From NCBI GenBank assembly GCA_947561715.1, contig OX387204.1, positions 12,095,001 through 12,159,000 on the forward strand: 64,000 bases of DNA, written 5' to 3'. Of the stretch, positions 48,101-62,700 are shown piece after piece. The stretch is from Ascidia mentula (taxonomy: Eukaryota > Chordata > Ascidiacea > Phlebobranchia > Ascidiidae). Positions within the stretch are counted from its first letter, which is position 1. Each line of letters opens with the position of its first letter. The position numbers were made by a program, and so were the translations under genes. Under the pieces are notes generated by a model. It searched no databases, was not told the origin of the DNA, and saw nothing but the letters and a program-made list of their open reading frames with translations.

Positions 48101-49740
48101 GCTTGTGCGAGGCTAAGGAAAAAGCTTTAGGCGAAGTTAACGCACAGTTGTACACCATTGCTACATTGACTGGACATGCCATCATAGCAGTTGGACAAGG
48201 ATATGCTGTACGTATATATTCAGTTGACTGAGTAAAAATAAAAAATAAATGAAAATTTATTACTTATTGTCTTGACTTGTTGATTCTGCGTTTTGTAGTT
48301 GGCAATGGACAATGGACCAGCAAAGGCTGCAAAGAACAGTATTTTGCTGAAAGAAGCTGGAGAGGAAATAGGAGATATGTTTGAATTGTCAACTATCAGA
48401 CGGGAAGATTACGAATTTCACACAGGTACTATCGCAGACTTTCCCAAACTTTCAGGGCCGCGCCCCAATTTGCGAATTTGTTTTTTCTCGGACCCACAGT
48501 GTTATGCCACAGAAATTTTTGCGACCAATCAGCGTGGATGGTAAAAGTGAACAAAAAATGAAAAGCGCATCAACTAATTTAATGATCGCAAACGCTCACA
48601 AAATAAAGTTTGACTTCTTATTATAGGAACCATATATAGTTTGAGAAATCCTGCGCTGTCACGTGTGTATTATTTGAACGTTTGGTTTAAAATTGTCATC
48701 TCATGTAAATGTAGAGATTTAGTATTGTCGATATTTTACACCCGAACTAAAAACTTTAATTAAAGTCTGAACTAGGACCTAAAGTGAAATTAGACGACAC
48801 AATTATGGCATTTGAATTTTTTCAAACAAGTGTAATGTGACAAGAAGTGACATCAACATAGCTGACGTCACCACAAAGGTTTTTAGCACATTGTGCACAA
48901 ACACATTCTTGTAAAGATGTGAAATTACGACCCAAATATGGCATAGTGTTAATGTGGGCTTCAATCCGGCACGAACTTAAACCCATCGCGATATCCGGAA
49001 AATCCCTTCCTCACTTACAACTGTTAGTATTTAGTCTCCTCGGATTCAAGGTGTGCAAACGAGATCAGATGAGACCAAAAAACATGATATAATTATCACA
49101 TTTGAGATTTCACAAAATAAGGAAGCATTTGTTGGACCAATAATATCATACAATGTCCCGCGTTGTTGTTTTTATCGTTGCTGACGAATGCCTATAAGTA
49201 GGCGAAATATATCAGTGAAAACAAAGACCTTTAGGTTTTTCATAGTAGTCCAGAGATATGTAATGTTGAGTCTTTGTCTACCATAAAGATGACATGAGAT
49301 TCCGATGTCCCAAATTTTCGTACAATAGACGCTTTGAATTTGTTCGTTGAACTTGACCGTCAAATTTGTGTGCAGGCAAATCTGAATACGAAGATGTTTT
49401 GCAATGTAACAACAATCCATCTTCCCGTACTCCACGTGGTCATCAAGGTCCAAGTGCCTTTTTGATTATGACGTCAGGTCTTGACAAGGTTTGTTACCTT
49501 AAAAAGCTGTTTTGTTATTCTCCAAGTTCATTATGATATCTATACATAACGAGGATTGCCCCAACAGATTTAGTTTCAGGTTATTTATTTGCGTGGTGTT
49601 TTTTTTAGCACGGCATTGACTCGAAGCGGCCGCTTAAGTACACTCATCTGGATATCGCAGGAGCGGAAGGAAAATTTCCTGGTATTCCTACTGGCAACCC
49701 AGTGCCAGCTCTTTGCTTCCACCATTTGGTATCAAAATAG
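45191..49740 (+). CDS. M17 leucyl aminopeptidase, W07G4.4/NPEPL1-like
   Basis: Cytosolic metallo-aminopeptidase family (M17, two metal ions). Fifteen exons in consistent phase (45191-45195, 45259-45394, 45675-45737, 45825-45961, 46036-46101, 46146-46242, 46306-46382, 46444-46543, 46861-46936, 47349-47539, 47726-47848, 48052-48207, 48299-48425, 49376-49488, 49609-49740) give 532 residues, like C. elegans W07G4.4. Catalytic-core motifs: FLVGKGVTYDTGGADVKAGG, GMHRDKGGASAVAG, SRAGVRVRVGNTDAEGR (metal-binding Asp/Glu and the catalytic Arg), and TIATLTGHAI. The C-terminus has HLDIAGAEGKFPG. The residues expected for metal binding (Lys, Asp, Asp, Asp, Glu) are visible, so it may be active. The first coding exon has only 5 bases (ATGAA) and is the weakest call. 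It starts 302 bases after IGBP1 and could be a third operon member, although a poly(A) signal lies between. Introns 46544-46860 and 48426-49375 are the larger ones. Confidence 0.9.
48433..48655. mobile_element. Possible short hAT-like element in an aminopeptidase intron
   Basis: The left end CGCAGACTTTCCCAAACTTT and the reverse complement of the right end, CGCAGGATTTCTCAAACTAT, are similar, like the CAG(T/C)G(T)TTCCCAAAC ends of many hAT elements. No matching 8-bp duplication was found, so this is tentative. Confidence 0.35.
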
Positions 49741-50749
49741 TCATTGGGGTCCAAAGTTTAAGCAGCTGTTCTTATATACAGCTAAAATAACTGCCTTTCT
49801 AATCATTTTTGATCACCGTAGCAATATTTTTCTTTTTTTGCAGTGTTTTGTGAAATGAACTGCTATAATTGTTCAGTGCCGATCCAGTGCAATTTTCTCT
49901 TTTCATTACTTCATTCAATTTCGCAATTCATTCCATTGCTGATTCATTGTAAACTCGTTTTCGATTAACATGAACTTACAAAAAATTATGCTTTTGTTGA
50001 ATGGTTGAGAGTATTCAAAAAAGGACGATGCCAAATGTTTTATATTCACTAATTTCGGTTTGACCTCATCTAAATCGGAAGAACGTTCACAAAAAAAAAC
50101 ATATGAGTGATTCGAACAACATTTTAACAGTGGCTCCAAGTTACCAATCAGCTATTGGTTGTACATGAACAAACCCAAAATTGCTTCATATAATTTCATT
50201 TATCGACACTCGAAACCATCCCACAGACCCTCGGGTGTCTAGAAAGCCACTGGTTTAAGCCAATTGTTTGCATATTTTTGTAAAACAGTATCGGACAAAA
50301 GCACTCAATATTTGTCGCCGGGCAAGAAGGCAGGACTTACATCTTGTACTTTTGAGCCAACAATGCGAAATAAACTGAGCAAGAATCTAAGCGAAATTCA
50401 TCTTGAGGCTTTTCAGCAATATTATTATTCGAGCGCGCAGACAAAATGACAATAATCAGTTACGTCCATAAAAATGGGGGCATAATAGATGTTTGGAACA
50501 ATGAGCTAATAAAATATTCATAAACCAAGTGATATGTTCCAGGGGTTGCTACAGGCGATCTAAATTTTATTGAGGCATGGGTAAATTTTATGTGTGATAT
50601 CCAATTGAAAAACGCTAACCTGGGTACGGAACTGTCGAGGGTGGTTCAGTCAAATGTTGAGTTTGCTGCAGCCCTGCAAGTTCCACCGACATAACCAAAA
50701 TTTGGCGCTAAACATGGATGTGTTGGTGGGAAAATAAGTTTGGTCAAGT
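49741..50749. other. Intergenic region before the lectin/kringle gene
   Basis: About 1 kb in tandem orientation between the aminopeptidase stop and the next start codon. It should hold a 3' UTR and a promoter. No TATA box or other motif was confirmed. An open frame at 50264-50449 has no known domain. Confidence 0.5.
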
Positions 50750-53700
50750 ATGCGTAAGCTTTTATTGCATTTTATCTTTCAGGTTTTCATTCTTTTTGGT
50801 TTGGTGCAGTTGAGCCAAGGTAAGAAATATATTTGCTTGGTGTATAGTTGAAAACCAATGCTAAAAAGTGCCAAAATGTGAAAGCAACTGCTATTAAAGT
50901 ATTAAAACTTTACCCGACACCTAAAATTACTTTATTAGGCCGCCAAAACTTGAAAAACAATCGGTGAAGCAAGAACCTTAATATTAGTAAAGTAACAAAT
51001 AACAATCGTTCCACAACCACAGCGCTTGTAATAACTGTTTTTTCAGGTTATTTGTACATAACGGGAACTCCGCCAGTTGAGTTTTTCGATAATGGTGAAC
51101 CAGTTTCGAGCATTCTTGGGTTTTATGAACTTTGGTCAGCTTCCAAAAAAGAATATCTACAGGTCTTACCCGAACACCTCAGCGGAAAGCATTATATTAA
51201 GTTTACAACAAGCTTATCGAAAGTCTGGTTCATTTTGCAAAGTGAAGATTATCCGCTCGGAGGCGCAATTGCAATGGTAATTATTTGACGTAATAACGTC
51301 TGGTATTGTGTATGCGTGAATTTTTCTGCCCTTCACCTAAGCCGTTTGTCAAACTTCATGCCCGAAGTGTATTACGCACCAATAATTGCGTCACAATGAT
51401 AACAGAAATTAGAGCGGCGACCAATCTATGTTCTTTGTCACCGCTTACTAACTGTCAAGACAAGTTTATCGGGCACATTTTGTGACCATATCATGCAACT
51501 TATGTTAGCCTTCGATTGCTTTTTATTGATATCATGCAAATCTAGCTGGTTAAAACGTTAGATTCAAGGCGTCGATGACCTGACTCCTGTAAATGGGACG
51601 ATCCAGTTTACAGTCAGAAACAACGTTTACACTGCTGACAGAATTTATATCCAGGAAAAAGACGGTATAATTTCTTTTTTTTAGAAATACATTTTCGTTT
51701 AAATATAGTGTTTGTACTTTATATCAATGTTTTTAACTGCAGGTAAGCTTAATTTTTTTACCAGTCCCCAATATATTCTAGATTTTGTCTGGTGCAAAGT
51801 GCTATTTTATATTTTTTATTTAACACGCATATGTTTCATTCATTACATATAGTAGTTTAGATTTCAGAAAATAACGGAACTGTGAAAGTTGTTCGAAATT
51901 TTACCGATCCGCAAATACAGGAGGTTGAGAATCACTGTTGTAAATAATGCAAGTGCCAGTAATTTCTTCGGTGCATAACTGTTAAAATGAGTTCAGGTTT
52001 ATGTCATGGCCAGCACCTGTCACACAAAAAATTTTTTTGTTTCAAAACAACAGTTTTAAGACTTTCCGAAAATTGCAGATCTAGTGGTCGAGACGGCCAC
52101 CACTCCAACTCCATCACAAGTTTCTAACAGATACTTTGCCGGCGGCAAGTACGCTGTAGCCAACAATTTGACGGACTTCGAACGAGCAAATGCTGTTTGT
52201 CGTGAATTGAACGGTTATCTTGCTGTGCCCTCAACCCAATCGTCCATTGACATGATCCGATCGTTGCTGACCTCAAATAGTTCTAACTTTTGGACTGGTA
52301 AGAATGTAATTAGCAACTTGTATTTCTCAACCAATTGCCACCAAGATTTTTGCTGTTTTAAACAACAAATATGTTACCTTTTGGGTTTTTCCTGTTACTC
52401 AGCATTCAATGTTATTCTTACATGCCTCCTCAATCAGGCACTGCAGCAATTAACCGTACGAAGCACAAAACAGCACTGTTTTTAATTAGGTTGTGTTATT
52501 TTTATATGCTTTGTGTGTTATTTTTTGCTTGGGTAGCTTTGGAGAACTGTGAACATGACTTTTGCAGGATTTTACCGAAACAAAGTCGACGACTTATGGC
52601 ATTGGGTTGACAATTACGGTACAACTAATACCGTTGATGGGGTTGTTTTCGACGAGCTAAGCAACGAGGTTGGTTGTGTGCAAATATCTTCACTTGGGCA
52701 TCTTCTAGCGGCCGATTGCTCTTCTATGCGTCAATTTGTTTGTCAAACAGGTGGGAAATTAAATGTATTCATTTACATTTGCAAACAGGTGTGATAAAGC
52801 ATTTTTTGAAATATTTACCTACTTTTGCTGCCACGAAAAAATTGCTCGGTGATGCTTTCATAATGAGTTTTGAAACAGGTCGGCTGACATATTGGCTGAT
52901 TGCCCTTAAATTGTCTGTCTACCTGTGGCTCTCGGCTGAGATACGTTCAGTCAGCTTAACCAAATATTTGTTTATTAACCAAAGTTTCCGAATAATTTCT
53001 GAAGTTGGCAAAACCTTTCGAGAATCAGCAAACCAATAGTTGGCAGTTGAGGAGTTTATGATAAATGTGGAGTCCAAAATGGAATAGAACTGAATCGAAT
53101 ATCACGTCGAATAGAATAGTAGAATAGAATAGTTAGAATGGCCAACGCATGGAGTTATTTTAACAGACAGTATGTGATTAGTAACAATGGAGAAAAGACA
53201 GTATTGGCTCTCTTATGCCACGTGCGGCATATATATGGGAATAATTTCAAAAACGACATAAAATCTAAAGTGTTGTTGTATGCTGACTTTTCCATGTGAT
53301 ATATAATGCCTTATTGCCAATATAGAAGGTCTTGCAGCATAAAAGAAAAATCGATTTGGTTCAAACTCATAATCTTATTGTAAACTATTGTATAATTACC
53401 TCATGTATTTTTGACGTTGTAGAACAACACCTGTTTTGGAAAGATGTTTGGGTTCGTTTTTATGAAGACAATCTAAGTTACAACGAAAGTTTGAAGTATT
53501 GTCGGAATTTCCACAGCGGAGGAAAGTTGCTGGATAGATTGGAATTTGACAAGATATTAAATTCTACTTCGACATTTCTAAATTCATCGCATTCGTATTG
53601 GACAGGTATGTACTATTAATAAACGCACCAACATTCGAATTTGGCTATACCGATCATTCCAAACTGTGTATCACATTTTATTCAACAAAAATGCCTGTAA

Positions 53701-56700
53701 AGGATCGAAAAGTATGTATTTTGCTTCCAACATTTCAAAAACGTTTTTTCCTTGTGAAATTGCCACGCGCAAACATTCCTACTCGAAAAACATTTCTCAA
53801 ACTTCAAGTTGTTAAACCCGTTTGTTTTCACAGATCTCAAATTCAATAGCTTGTCCGGAACCTTTACGTTTAGTAACAACACCGAGCCGATCGTAACACA
53901 CTGGGCTGCCGGCGAGTCGTCCAGTGCTGGCGAATGCGTCGCACTGCGTGGTGGACAATGGTGGAAATACTCGTGTAACACAAAACTTGGATTTGCTTGT
54001 CAACATTCTCCTACTGCTGGTGCAGGTTTAGTAGCAGTTTTTAAAAATTCCTTAATTAAAGCGCTAATTAATAGCCCACTACGGTTTTATACACTTTATG
54101 TTCGTCGCAAACCGTGAAATATAATTTTACGACAATGAAAGGTATTTGTGTTATTTTGTGAATAATAATAAATCTTGATTTTTAGGTTCTTTGGGATACA
54201 AACGGTATAAAGACCAGTACTTATGGGCAACATCAGACGAGCACAGTTTTGAGAACGGCCAACGAGTTTGCGCCGAAAATGATCAGTCCGTGTTTCGAGT
54301 GGAGGACGAAACTGCGCTATCTTACGTCGTTTACAAATCCAAAGAATGGAACAAAGTTAGATCTGCAGTTCATGAGCGTATTACCATATACATATATATG
54401 ATACCTATTTTTTTTTTTTTAGATGTTTTGCCTGTGCCTTTTCAATTGTGGCATTTTGTCACATTTATAATTTTACAAATTTATGCATTCGACAAATTAA
54501 AACAATTGATGCGAAATTCTTGGCTTTTTTGCTATACTCGCACATGTTTTGCAAATTGTGTCACAAAACTAAGTTTTGGGCCAAATAAATTTTAAACATT
54601 AAACTGTTTTATTTTCACAATTTTTGTTTTTTTTTGTCAGATTTGGCTTGAGTTTAAATACCCAGCAAACTTTTCAACTTTGTTTGACAATTTCGACGAA
54701 AAAACGAACGGAATGGAGTGCGTGATGATGGTGACTCAGATGGACTTGCCACAACTGCGATGGAGCAATTGCTCAGATTCCGCCAACATATTATGTGTAT
54801 CACGTAAGTCATAACATATGTCAAACTTTGTATGACGTTATACGCTGAACAACGGGACGAAAAGTTTTAACATTTTTGCCATATATATCACAAGCAAATT
54901 TTACAGAAGCCATGCTGATTACCAATTGATTTCTGTGTTGGCGGTCGCACATAATATATTTTTTAAATGAGCGTTGTAATTTTAATTGAAAAAGGGTTAG
55001 GAGATTTCTTCATTTACCGTAAACTCTTATGCGGCATTTACTTGAGTCAGAACGAGATACGAAAAATCACACTGGCGGTGAAAATTCACAACCTCCGGCA
55101 ATGCGGACCACCCGAAAATCCGTTTACATTATCAGTAACAGGCGCAGTTTGTGGATGAGTTTTTTGAGCACCAGGGCCGTGAGAAAAAAATATGCCGAAC
55201 TTTTCGGGGAGGTCACATTAGGGGCCAAGCCGTTTCGGCAAAAATTCCTCAGTTTCAAAGCAACGATATTCATAGACCCATTTTGATATTCATTGCCCCC
55301 AGAATCGTATTGACCTTAATGCCCTACACCCCTTCTTCTGGGGATGGCTCGCATGACGAATTCATTCTTTTATTTGATTTATGCAATGCAGGTCGACTTA
55401 ATTCTATTATGTGTTATCTAAAAGGAACATTGAACCCCTACAAATTTACACAGGTAGAGAACACAGCGCTGTCCATTTCCTCCCGCCTATATTCTGTCCC
55501 GATAGATACGTTCTGTATGCTGAGGACATGTGCTACGACAAAATCAATTTCAGAAGATCCTGGACGGTGGCTCAACATGTCTGTCAAAGGTTTGGAGCAC
55601 TTGCGAAAATCGGAGACGTTGAGAGCGGGGTGGGCCTTAACCGTTTATTGGGGTTGTTTTTGGCCCTGCACCATCAGAACAACAAATATTTGTGGACAGG
55701 AATGTGCGGACAAGGTACAATTTTCTTGATAAAATTGTTTTGAAACAGCTACGTTGCTTAATATTATATTAGGTAGAATTTGCAACAGATGTAATGCTGA
55801 GGGGGGACATAGTAGGTCATTTTCTAATGTATCTGACTAACGACTATCACTGACAGATTCCCAACAATTAAGATGGGCTTCGGAGAAGGAATTTGTTGGA
55901 ATAACCACAAACACACCATTATCATTTTCAAACTGCGCAACTCTACACCCCGAACCTACCCTTTCTATAGAGAACTGGATGGAAACTATCATATGGAAAA
56001 ATGACCAAAAATTTGTGTGTGAGGCTGAAGCCAAAACAGAGGTTATATTATTGTTTGTCACTGCATGGTTGGACGTACAGTATATTAGTGCCTGAACTGT
56101 TTGCTAGTTTAAAGAATTGCAACATTTTAATCGTATTACTATGTACCATGCCCAATTATCCCAAACTTAACAAAAGGGTTTTCCGGGGTCAACAAACTTG
56201 TGAAACGTCGAAGTGCAAACATAATAACTGCTGGATGATGTACGTGTACATCTTTTGAATAATCTCAAAACTAAGTAAATTTCCTGGAATGCCAACACTA
56301 TTACCATCAAAAATCGGATGACAATATATCCCAGAAACTCGTTTGAGGAATTTGGTGTCAAACGTTTAACATCGACCATATATATAATAATACGACAACA
56401 TGCTAAATTCAATCTTACACTTTAAGTTTAAAACAAACGTGACAACCTTTACCTTCCAAACGCTTTCACCAAGCTATCATCTTGTAGAGATGTTTGAGGT
56501 TAATTTTTCCGAATACAGTCTATATTACCCTTTCGCCGTTCCGGTAAAATACTTTTTCCCGGAATGCTTTTCCGGTAAGATTTCAGCGGCTGATGTGTCC
56601 CAAATATTATTAAATTTAATAAATGGAGAAACTTAAATTTAGTAAATTTATTCGCTTATTTAAGAAATCTTATCTCGTATACGAAAACACAATGATTTAT

Positions 56701-59700
56701 TTTTTCCTGGAAATTCAAAAGTTTTAGTAAGAATGTTTTTATATTCAACCCTGTTGTCAATCCCAATATGATCGGAGTAGTAACTTCAGCATTTCTTCGT
56801 GAAATTTTTACTAACGTTCAATTGACGTTTGTTATTTTACAGCTACGGGACAACAGCGACCCAATCACAGATGTCATTATTGAAAGCGAAAATTTGTTGT
56901 CAGCTTCCTTCTGTCCAGAAAATAACATCGCGTTTGCCTCAAAAAGTGGGTGTTATGAGGTGCAAAACGCGTTCACGGAGTATTTTGGTAGTTGTACGTA
57001 CGTCGGTGGAAGTACTCTCGCCACATTTGAAACAGCGGATGAGCGGACAAAAATCACTGAGCTGATGAAAGTTCTTCGTTGGGTAGCCTTTGACAGGCAA
57101 GTTTCGCTTTTATTGTTCCTCATAAGAGCGGATTCAGAAAATTTCTCCAGAGGGCGGTATACCTATGGTAACTATCCAACTCATTGTGGCGCTTTAACGA
57201 CGATTTTGATCGTTCGACATGCATGCCGCTCATGAACGAAAAAATCCTATTATTTGTCTATCAATGGAGCGTTTATTTTTATGTAGGGAGGAGGGGCGAC
57301 CGCCCTGTTTACCCTCTCGTGGTTCCGCTCCTGATTTCAGAGAATTTTAAGTTTCTTCTTTACCTTTCTAAACGTACCTTTGACTTATTTTAGATTTCAT
57401 AGGTACTTTGGTTTGTAAAGTATATAGAAAATAAAAGTAGAAATTAAATTTAAAGAAATTAAGTCATCTTAGGTGATACAGATACTAACGAGTGTTTCAC
57501 ATACTTAATTGTTCAAAAAATAGAGTTTGGATCGGTGCTGTTTATAATGGTTTTCATACGGTATGGCTGGACGGATCCACAGTACAAAATCCCTGGTACA
57601 GAGAAAGCGTCAAACCAGATAGTATTGATTTCCAATGCATTTCTCTGGATCATGAAGGATACATGAACGTGGAGTCGTGTTCGAATTCCTTACCAGCGCT
57701 TTGCACCAGAAATGAGTGCTATCGATCCGAACCAGCTGATTACGAAGGAAGGGTGAGTGAGAAACTAGTTGGAGTTTTACCAAGATATTATGCCACCATG
57801 ACAGTTTTGTCAAAAAAAAAAAAAGAGGTTATGTTAATGTCAACAAAATTGAATCAGGGAGCAGTTTTTATTATACTTACTGCTTAGACGTCAAGGCAAT
57901 TTACCGGAACACAATTTAGGGTTAGCTGTCACTTCTGCACAGGGGTGCTATGACGTCCTGATTGCTGGGACAAGTCGTTCATATTTTAGGTTCCAGATTG
58001 ATGATCTTTGACCCGATCAACGCACAATATGTTACATTTTGCCTTACGTTAGTATATTTTCGTGAAACATAAAAACATATTACTCAGTAATTGACGGGTA
58101 ATACTCATTAAGTCAAAAATCTCAGCAAGAACGTACATACCTATAACATCGTTATTGTTATAGCAACCTGACACTTTAAAAATGGTCGCTTCCCCGTTCT
58201 TACTGGCTATATTAGCATTCTGGTCCAACGAGATGGGTTGCAGCCAATGTGGCGCAGGTTTTTGTAACTGGAATTTAAATTTGATTGTTCGATTGGTTTC
58301 CAGATCAACGTAACGATAAATGGCCTCTCTTGTCAAAACTGGAGTTTGCAGACACCACATATGCACAACTATCCACCAGAACCACACAACTATTGTAGAG
58401 CCTACGATGATTACTTCGCACCATTCTGCCTCACCGATTCCAACATGATGAGGTAAAAATACGAGATTGTTTACAAGCATTTCGTCAATGATCAAATTGG
58501 GCGCCCGAACCCACATGTGTCAACGTTCTATGGAAAGTATTTTTGTTACTAAATTATTTAAAGACATTATTTTGAATGATTCCACAGGTATACCTCATGT
58601 GCAGTTGAAGAATGTGGAGCGATACGTGAAGTTGCCAATCACGGTTTGGATAACTATTACCTCACAAACTTTGTATTGGAAGACACAGCGAAAACGTGTC
58701 CAGCAGGCACCATATTAACCGACTGTCGATGTGTTAACGAACACTGTCATGGTATTGAACTGGCAAATGTTAACGAATTGGCTGATTCCTGTGTGGTTCG
58801 CTTTCGACCTGACCCAGACAAATTTCCAGTTTCCACAAAAGGTATTTTATGTTGTTCATGTTTTCAGTGAGCTGCAGAGAGATGGCCACGGTTTTCACCT
58901 ATGAAATCATATGTTATTGGCTCCACTTGCTTATATATAAATGACTGTTGTTTGTGTTGTTATGTGCTGCACGAGTAGAACCTAAAAATTATACTAGAAA
59001 CAAGCTATGGTAAAAAGGGATAATGCTTTTATTGGCAAAACACTACAAGTTTGATGAAACGATTTTGTGCTGCTTATGAACCTTTCTTGTGTACGACTTA
59101 AGGCTAAGGTAATATACATGTTATACACCACTTATTCAATTGTGCAAAAAAAAATTAAATTAACTAAACCCCTCAGCATATCATGTGCTATAAAGGGTTA
59201 CGCTTTTGACACTTGATACGTTTTTCAAACTTGTTTATGGGTGTAATCCTGTACGTGTATTTAAGTTCACAAGGAACCCCAAAACATGAAACGATTTTTA
59301 CCAAAATTATCGTAATTTGTTTTCTGTTTGGCTTTGTTCTCATGCTTTTGTTGTCCAACGAAAATATTCAGCTGTTCTTGTCTAAAACTATAAGATATTA
59401 GCTCACGGAACCCTCGAAACTAGGGGGGGTTCGCGGAACCGACTTTGGGAATCGCTGTAGTGTACCAAGGTTCTGTATTTGTTGTGAGTTTCACTTTTTG
59501 TTCCTTTGCAGGAAAAATCTTTTGCAGAAACAAGACTTCGGATATTATGACGAGGGTTATTTACCTGATGGACAGTTCTGTTGCTCACATCGTATGTCCA
59601 CCCTTATTATCTCTGGTTGGATGTTTCACTGTTGATATGTCGAATAATTTGCCACGGTAAAAAAAACTAATGTAAGAAGGTGTGCTTTCGTACAAGATAA

Positions 59701-62700
59701 GATAATCAGCTCAGTAAATGATAAGATACATAAACACACGGAAAATTAAAAAGTCGGTTAAATCAAAACACTCTCCAGTAAACACCACTCACATGCTGGC
59801 ACTCATATTATTTGCCACATTTTTCATGTCAATATCTAGGTCATGCTTTTTGTATTTTTAGCCTTGTTTTTTGCAGAACTGATCATGCTTGTATTAAAAG
59901 ATATACGTTTTCTACGTGATATTCTAGATAGGTACAATGCATACAGAAATAAAACTTTTAGTAACTGTAAAATTTACTATCCAGATATCTTATTTAGGAT
60001 GCTTGGCTAGATATTTAAAAAAAAGTTTTTGTGTTGTTTAGAAGTCTAAAATAGTTTGAATAAACTATAAAAGTAAAAAAAAAATCATACATGAAAATGA
60101 TTTTTGTGTGTAGGTCTGACTTTGGCGCTGGATTGGTGAATGGAAGACTTTGCCGTGGTGATTTACAATCCCAGACCTCCACCACAACAGGTGTATGTAT
60201 GGGTACACGATCACACTTCGCATACCAAACCGGCACCAACCGTTTGCTGAGTACGGGCGGCGTTGAATTCACAGCCACCACAGTTTTCTCGTACATTACC
60301 GTAACGTACAATTCCTTCACAAGTTTGTGCATGTGGATAAAGACGACACAATTAGGAACACTGCTGTGGATGGTACAGGAAGGTCCAGCGCCCTCTCTTG
60401 CTATTTACGAAAGTGATACATCGGGCTGGGCGTTTTTTGCTGCCCCGGACGGCAGCGTTACTCTATATGATTCTACCGTTCTTTTGGACGACCGCTGGCA
60501 CCATCTATGCGTCGTTGCAGATGTATTTGAAGATTTAAGAAATTCTTTCGTCTGTCAGGTAACAATGGATCAAATCGTGTTAGCCTCATCTAGTGGAGAT
60601 GTCCCTTGCACTCTTGACAACTTTGTTGGTCATGTGATCATTGGCTCCCATTACGCAATGGCAGCGCAAGTTCAATACCGAAATGGCACTTGGACAATGG
60701 CCAAGCCTCCTGGCCCACAGATTGGTAATTATACAGCGAGCTTTGACAAACAGTTTGTTGGAATGCTCTTTGGTGTTTTCGCCACAAATGTCACGCTTTC
60801 GGCGAAGGAGCAGTTGGATCGTCGGTTTTACTGTTTAAAAAGCGACGAACAAGATGATTCAGGCAATTTATTGTCGAACCCGAATAGTTTTAACGCACAC
60901 GGAGAAATATATCTACTACATGGTGTGCATCCCTGCCAGGAAGTACTGGACAGTCTGGTTTTAAACGTAGATGTTGCCACTGTGCATAACGGTGACATTA
61001 TCACAGCTACAGTTACTCTGAGCTACGACTTTGCTGCGCTACGTTCTTTGCAAGTGTCGCATATAACCTTGAGGGCGGGATACGTGTCAAGCATGTAAGT
61101 TGCTGTTTAATAGTTAGAACCAGCGATAACGTCTATACAAACTTACAAACTAGTGCTTGTTATACAAACTTGAAGAAACGAGTATTTGAGACACCTGTTG
61201 ACTTTCACGGGTGTATTTGGCACAAAAATATACATTGAGTCTTACTACAACGGAGATTACTTTTCATGTTTCTTATCAATTTTTGCACAGAGATTTTCAA
61301 GCGAACGACGTGGTTCTGAAAGATGTCGTTCCAGGTCCTGACCCGTTTCAGATTGTATTTGAAGTCAACACTATTTCCGGTACCGCATACACGGAATACG
61401 CATATGCAAACATAAACACCAACCAACTACCCGACCATACAACACACGAAGGCGCCAGTACTATAGTGGTACGGCCCGACCCAGCCACAAACTTACGGTA
61501 AATGGAATATCGATGTGAAGAAAATCTGAACAAGTGAAGTTCAGAGAGTAAACGAAATAAAGACGCGTGTTTGTGTTTAAGTTTAAAAGATGTTGATGTA
61601 AAACGAAACGCACTGGATATTTGTATTGCATAGTGTCCAGGCAATATTTTTTAAATTTTTCCATAACTGTAGTTCTGGAGACTGTCTTTACTTGTTTTGG
61701 CAATTTAACATGATTTGCTCACAAAACTGTACAAAGGCACATGGTGTGTTTTATTTTTGACTCTTGTAAGAGTAAAAGCACCCATAAAATACATTAAGTT
61801 GATTTGCTCTTGGGTAATTAAATACATCTCTAAAAAGTAATCAATTTTTCAGTTCGGTAGTACCTTCGGATGAAACTTTGTTCCCTGGAATGGACGTCAT
61901 TGTTTGGGATCCGCCGCTAGAGGGCGCTGTTGATCGGTACGAGGTATTTTTGTTTGCTGTCTTCGAGGATTCGGAACAACGGCTGGTAAATGAAACATCG
62001 GTAGATCACAACATGGAACTTGCTTACGTCATCGGTAAAGAGAACATGAACTGACATGTCAAATATTAACGCATATCATCTTCAGCGAAACCTAGGTTAA
62101 AGCGTTATTTCAAGTGTTGTTTAGTTCCCTACATACTTACATAACTTAGCTATTTAATGAGGAAACTTTTTTTTAGGGTAATTTTTTTATTTCTTTTTAC
62201 GTGAAAACAAAGCACAACATACAATAATGATTATCTTCGGTGTAAACATTGTTTTCAGATGCAGATAACAATACATCAATTATATCTGCCGGACAATCTT
62301 ACGTGGTAAAGGTAACTCCTCGCTTTCGGGAGGTACCTGGGGATTCAGTGGACTATCATGGCAGGACACAACCTTACAAAATCGAGTTTACTCAGTTCAC
62401 CAACCTCACCACGCAGTCGAAGGAAACAACTGCAATGCTTTTAAGTTGGACAATTCCGGATTCTAAATATGTGGATTACTTTGTGATCCACGTTACAGGT
62501 GAAACATCTCTTTTTAAATTGCGAAATAAAGGGGCTCAGATGTCACAGCACGTAATTAGTTTAAACAGTACTTGGACTACTAAAATAAATGGGGCCTGTT
62601 ACAGCTGAAGGCTCGAGCGAGGTGAAGTCGTACGTAGTGGAGGCTCATCTTGTCCAATATCGTTTGAATGATTTGTTGCCCATTACCAACTACATCATGT

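Noticed and set aside
55151-55729. 192-codon ORF overlapping the fourth lectin domain exon
   Set aside because: The other frame carries the conserved Cys/Trp pattern and clean splice sites (exon 55454-55714); this one is an overlapping chance frame.
58049-58516. 155-codon minus-strand ORF, considered as a gene nested in an intron of the lectin gene
   Set aside because: It overlaps the kringle exon on the other strand, where the plus-strand kringle motifs and splice sites are clear; it is a shadow.
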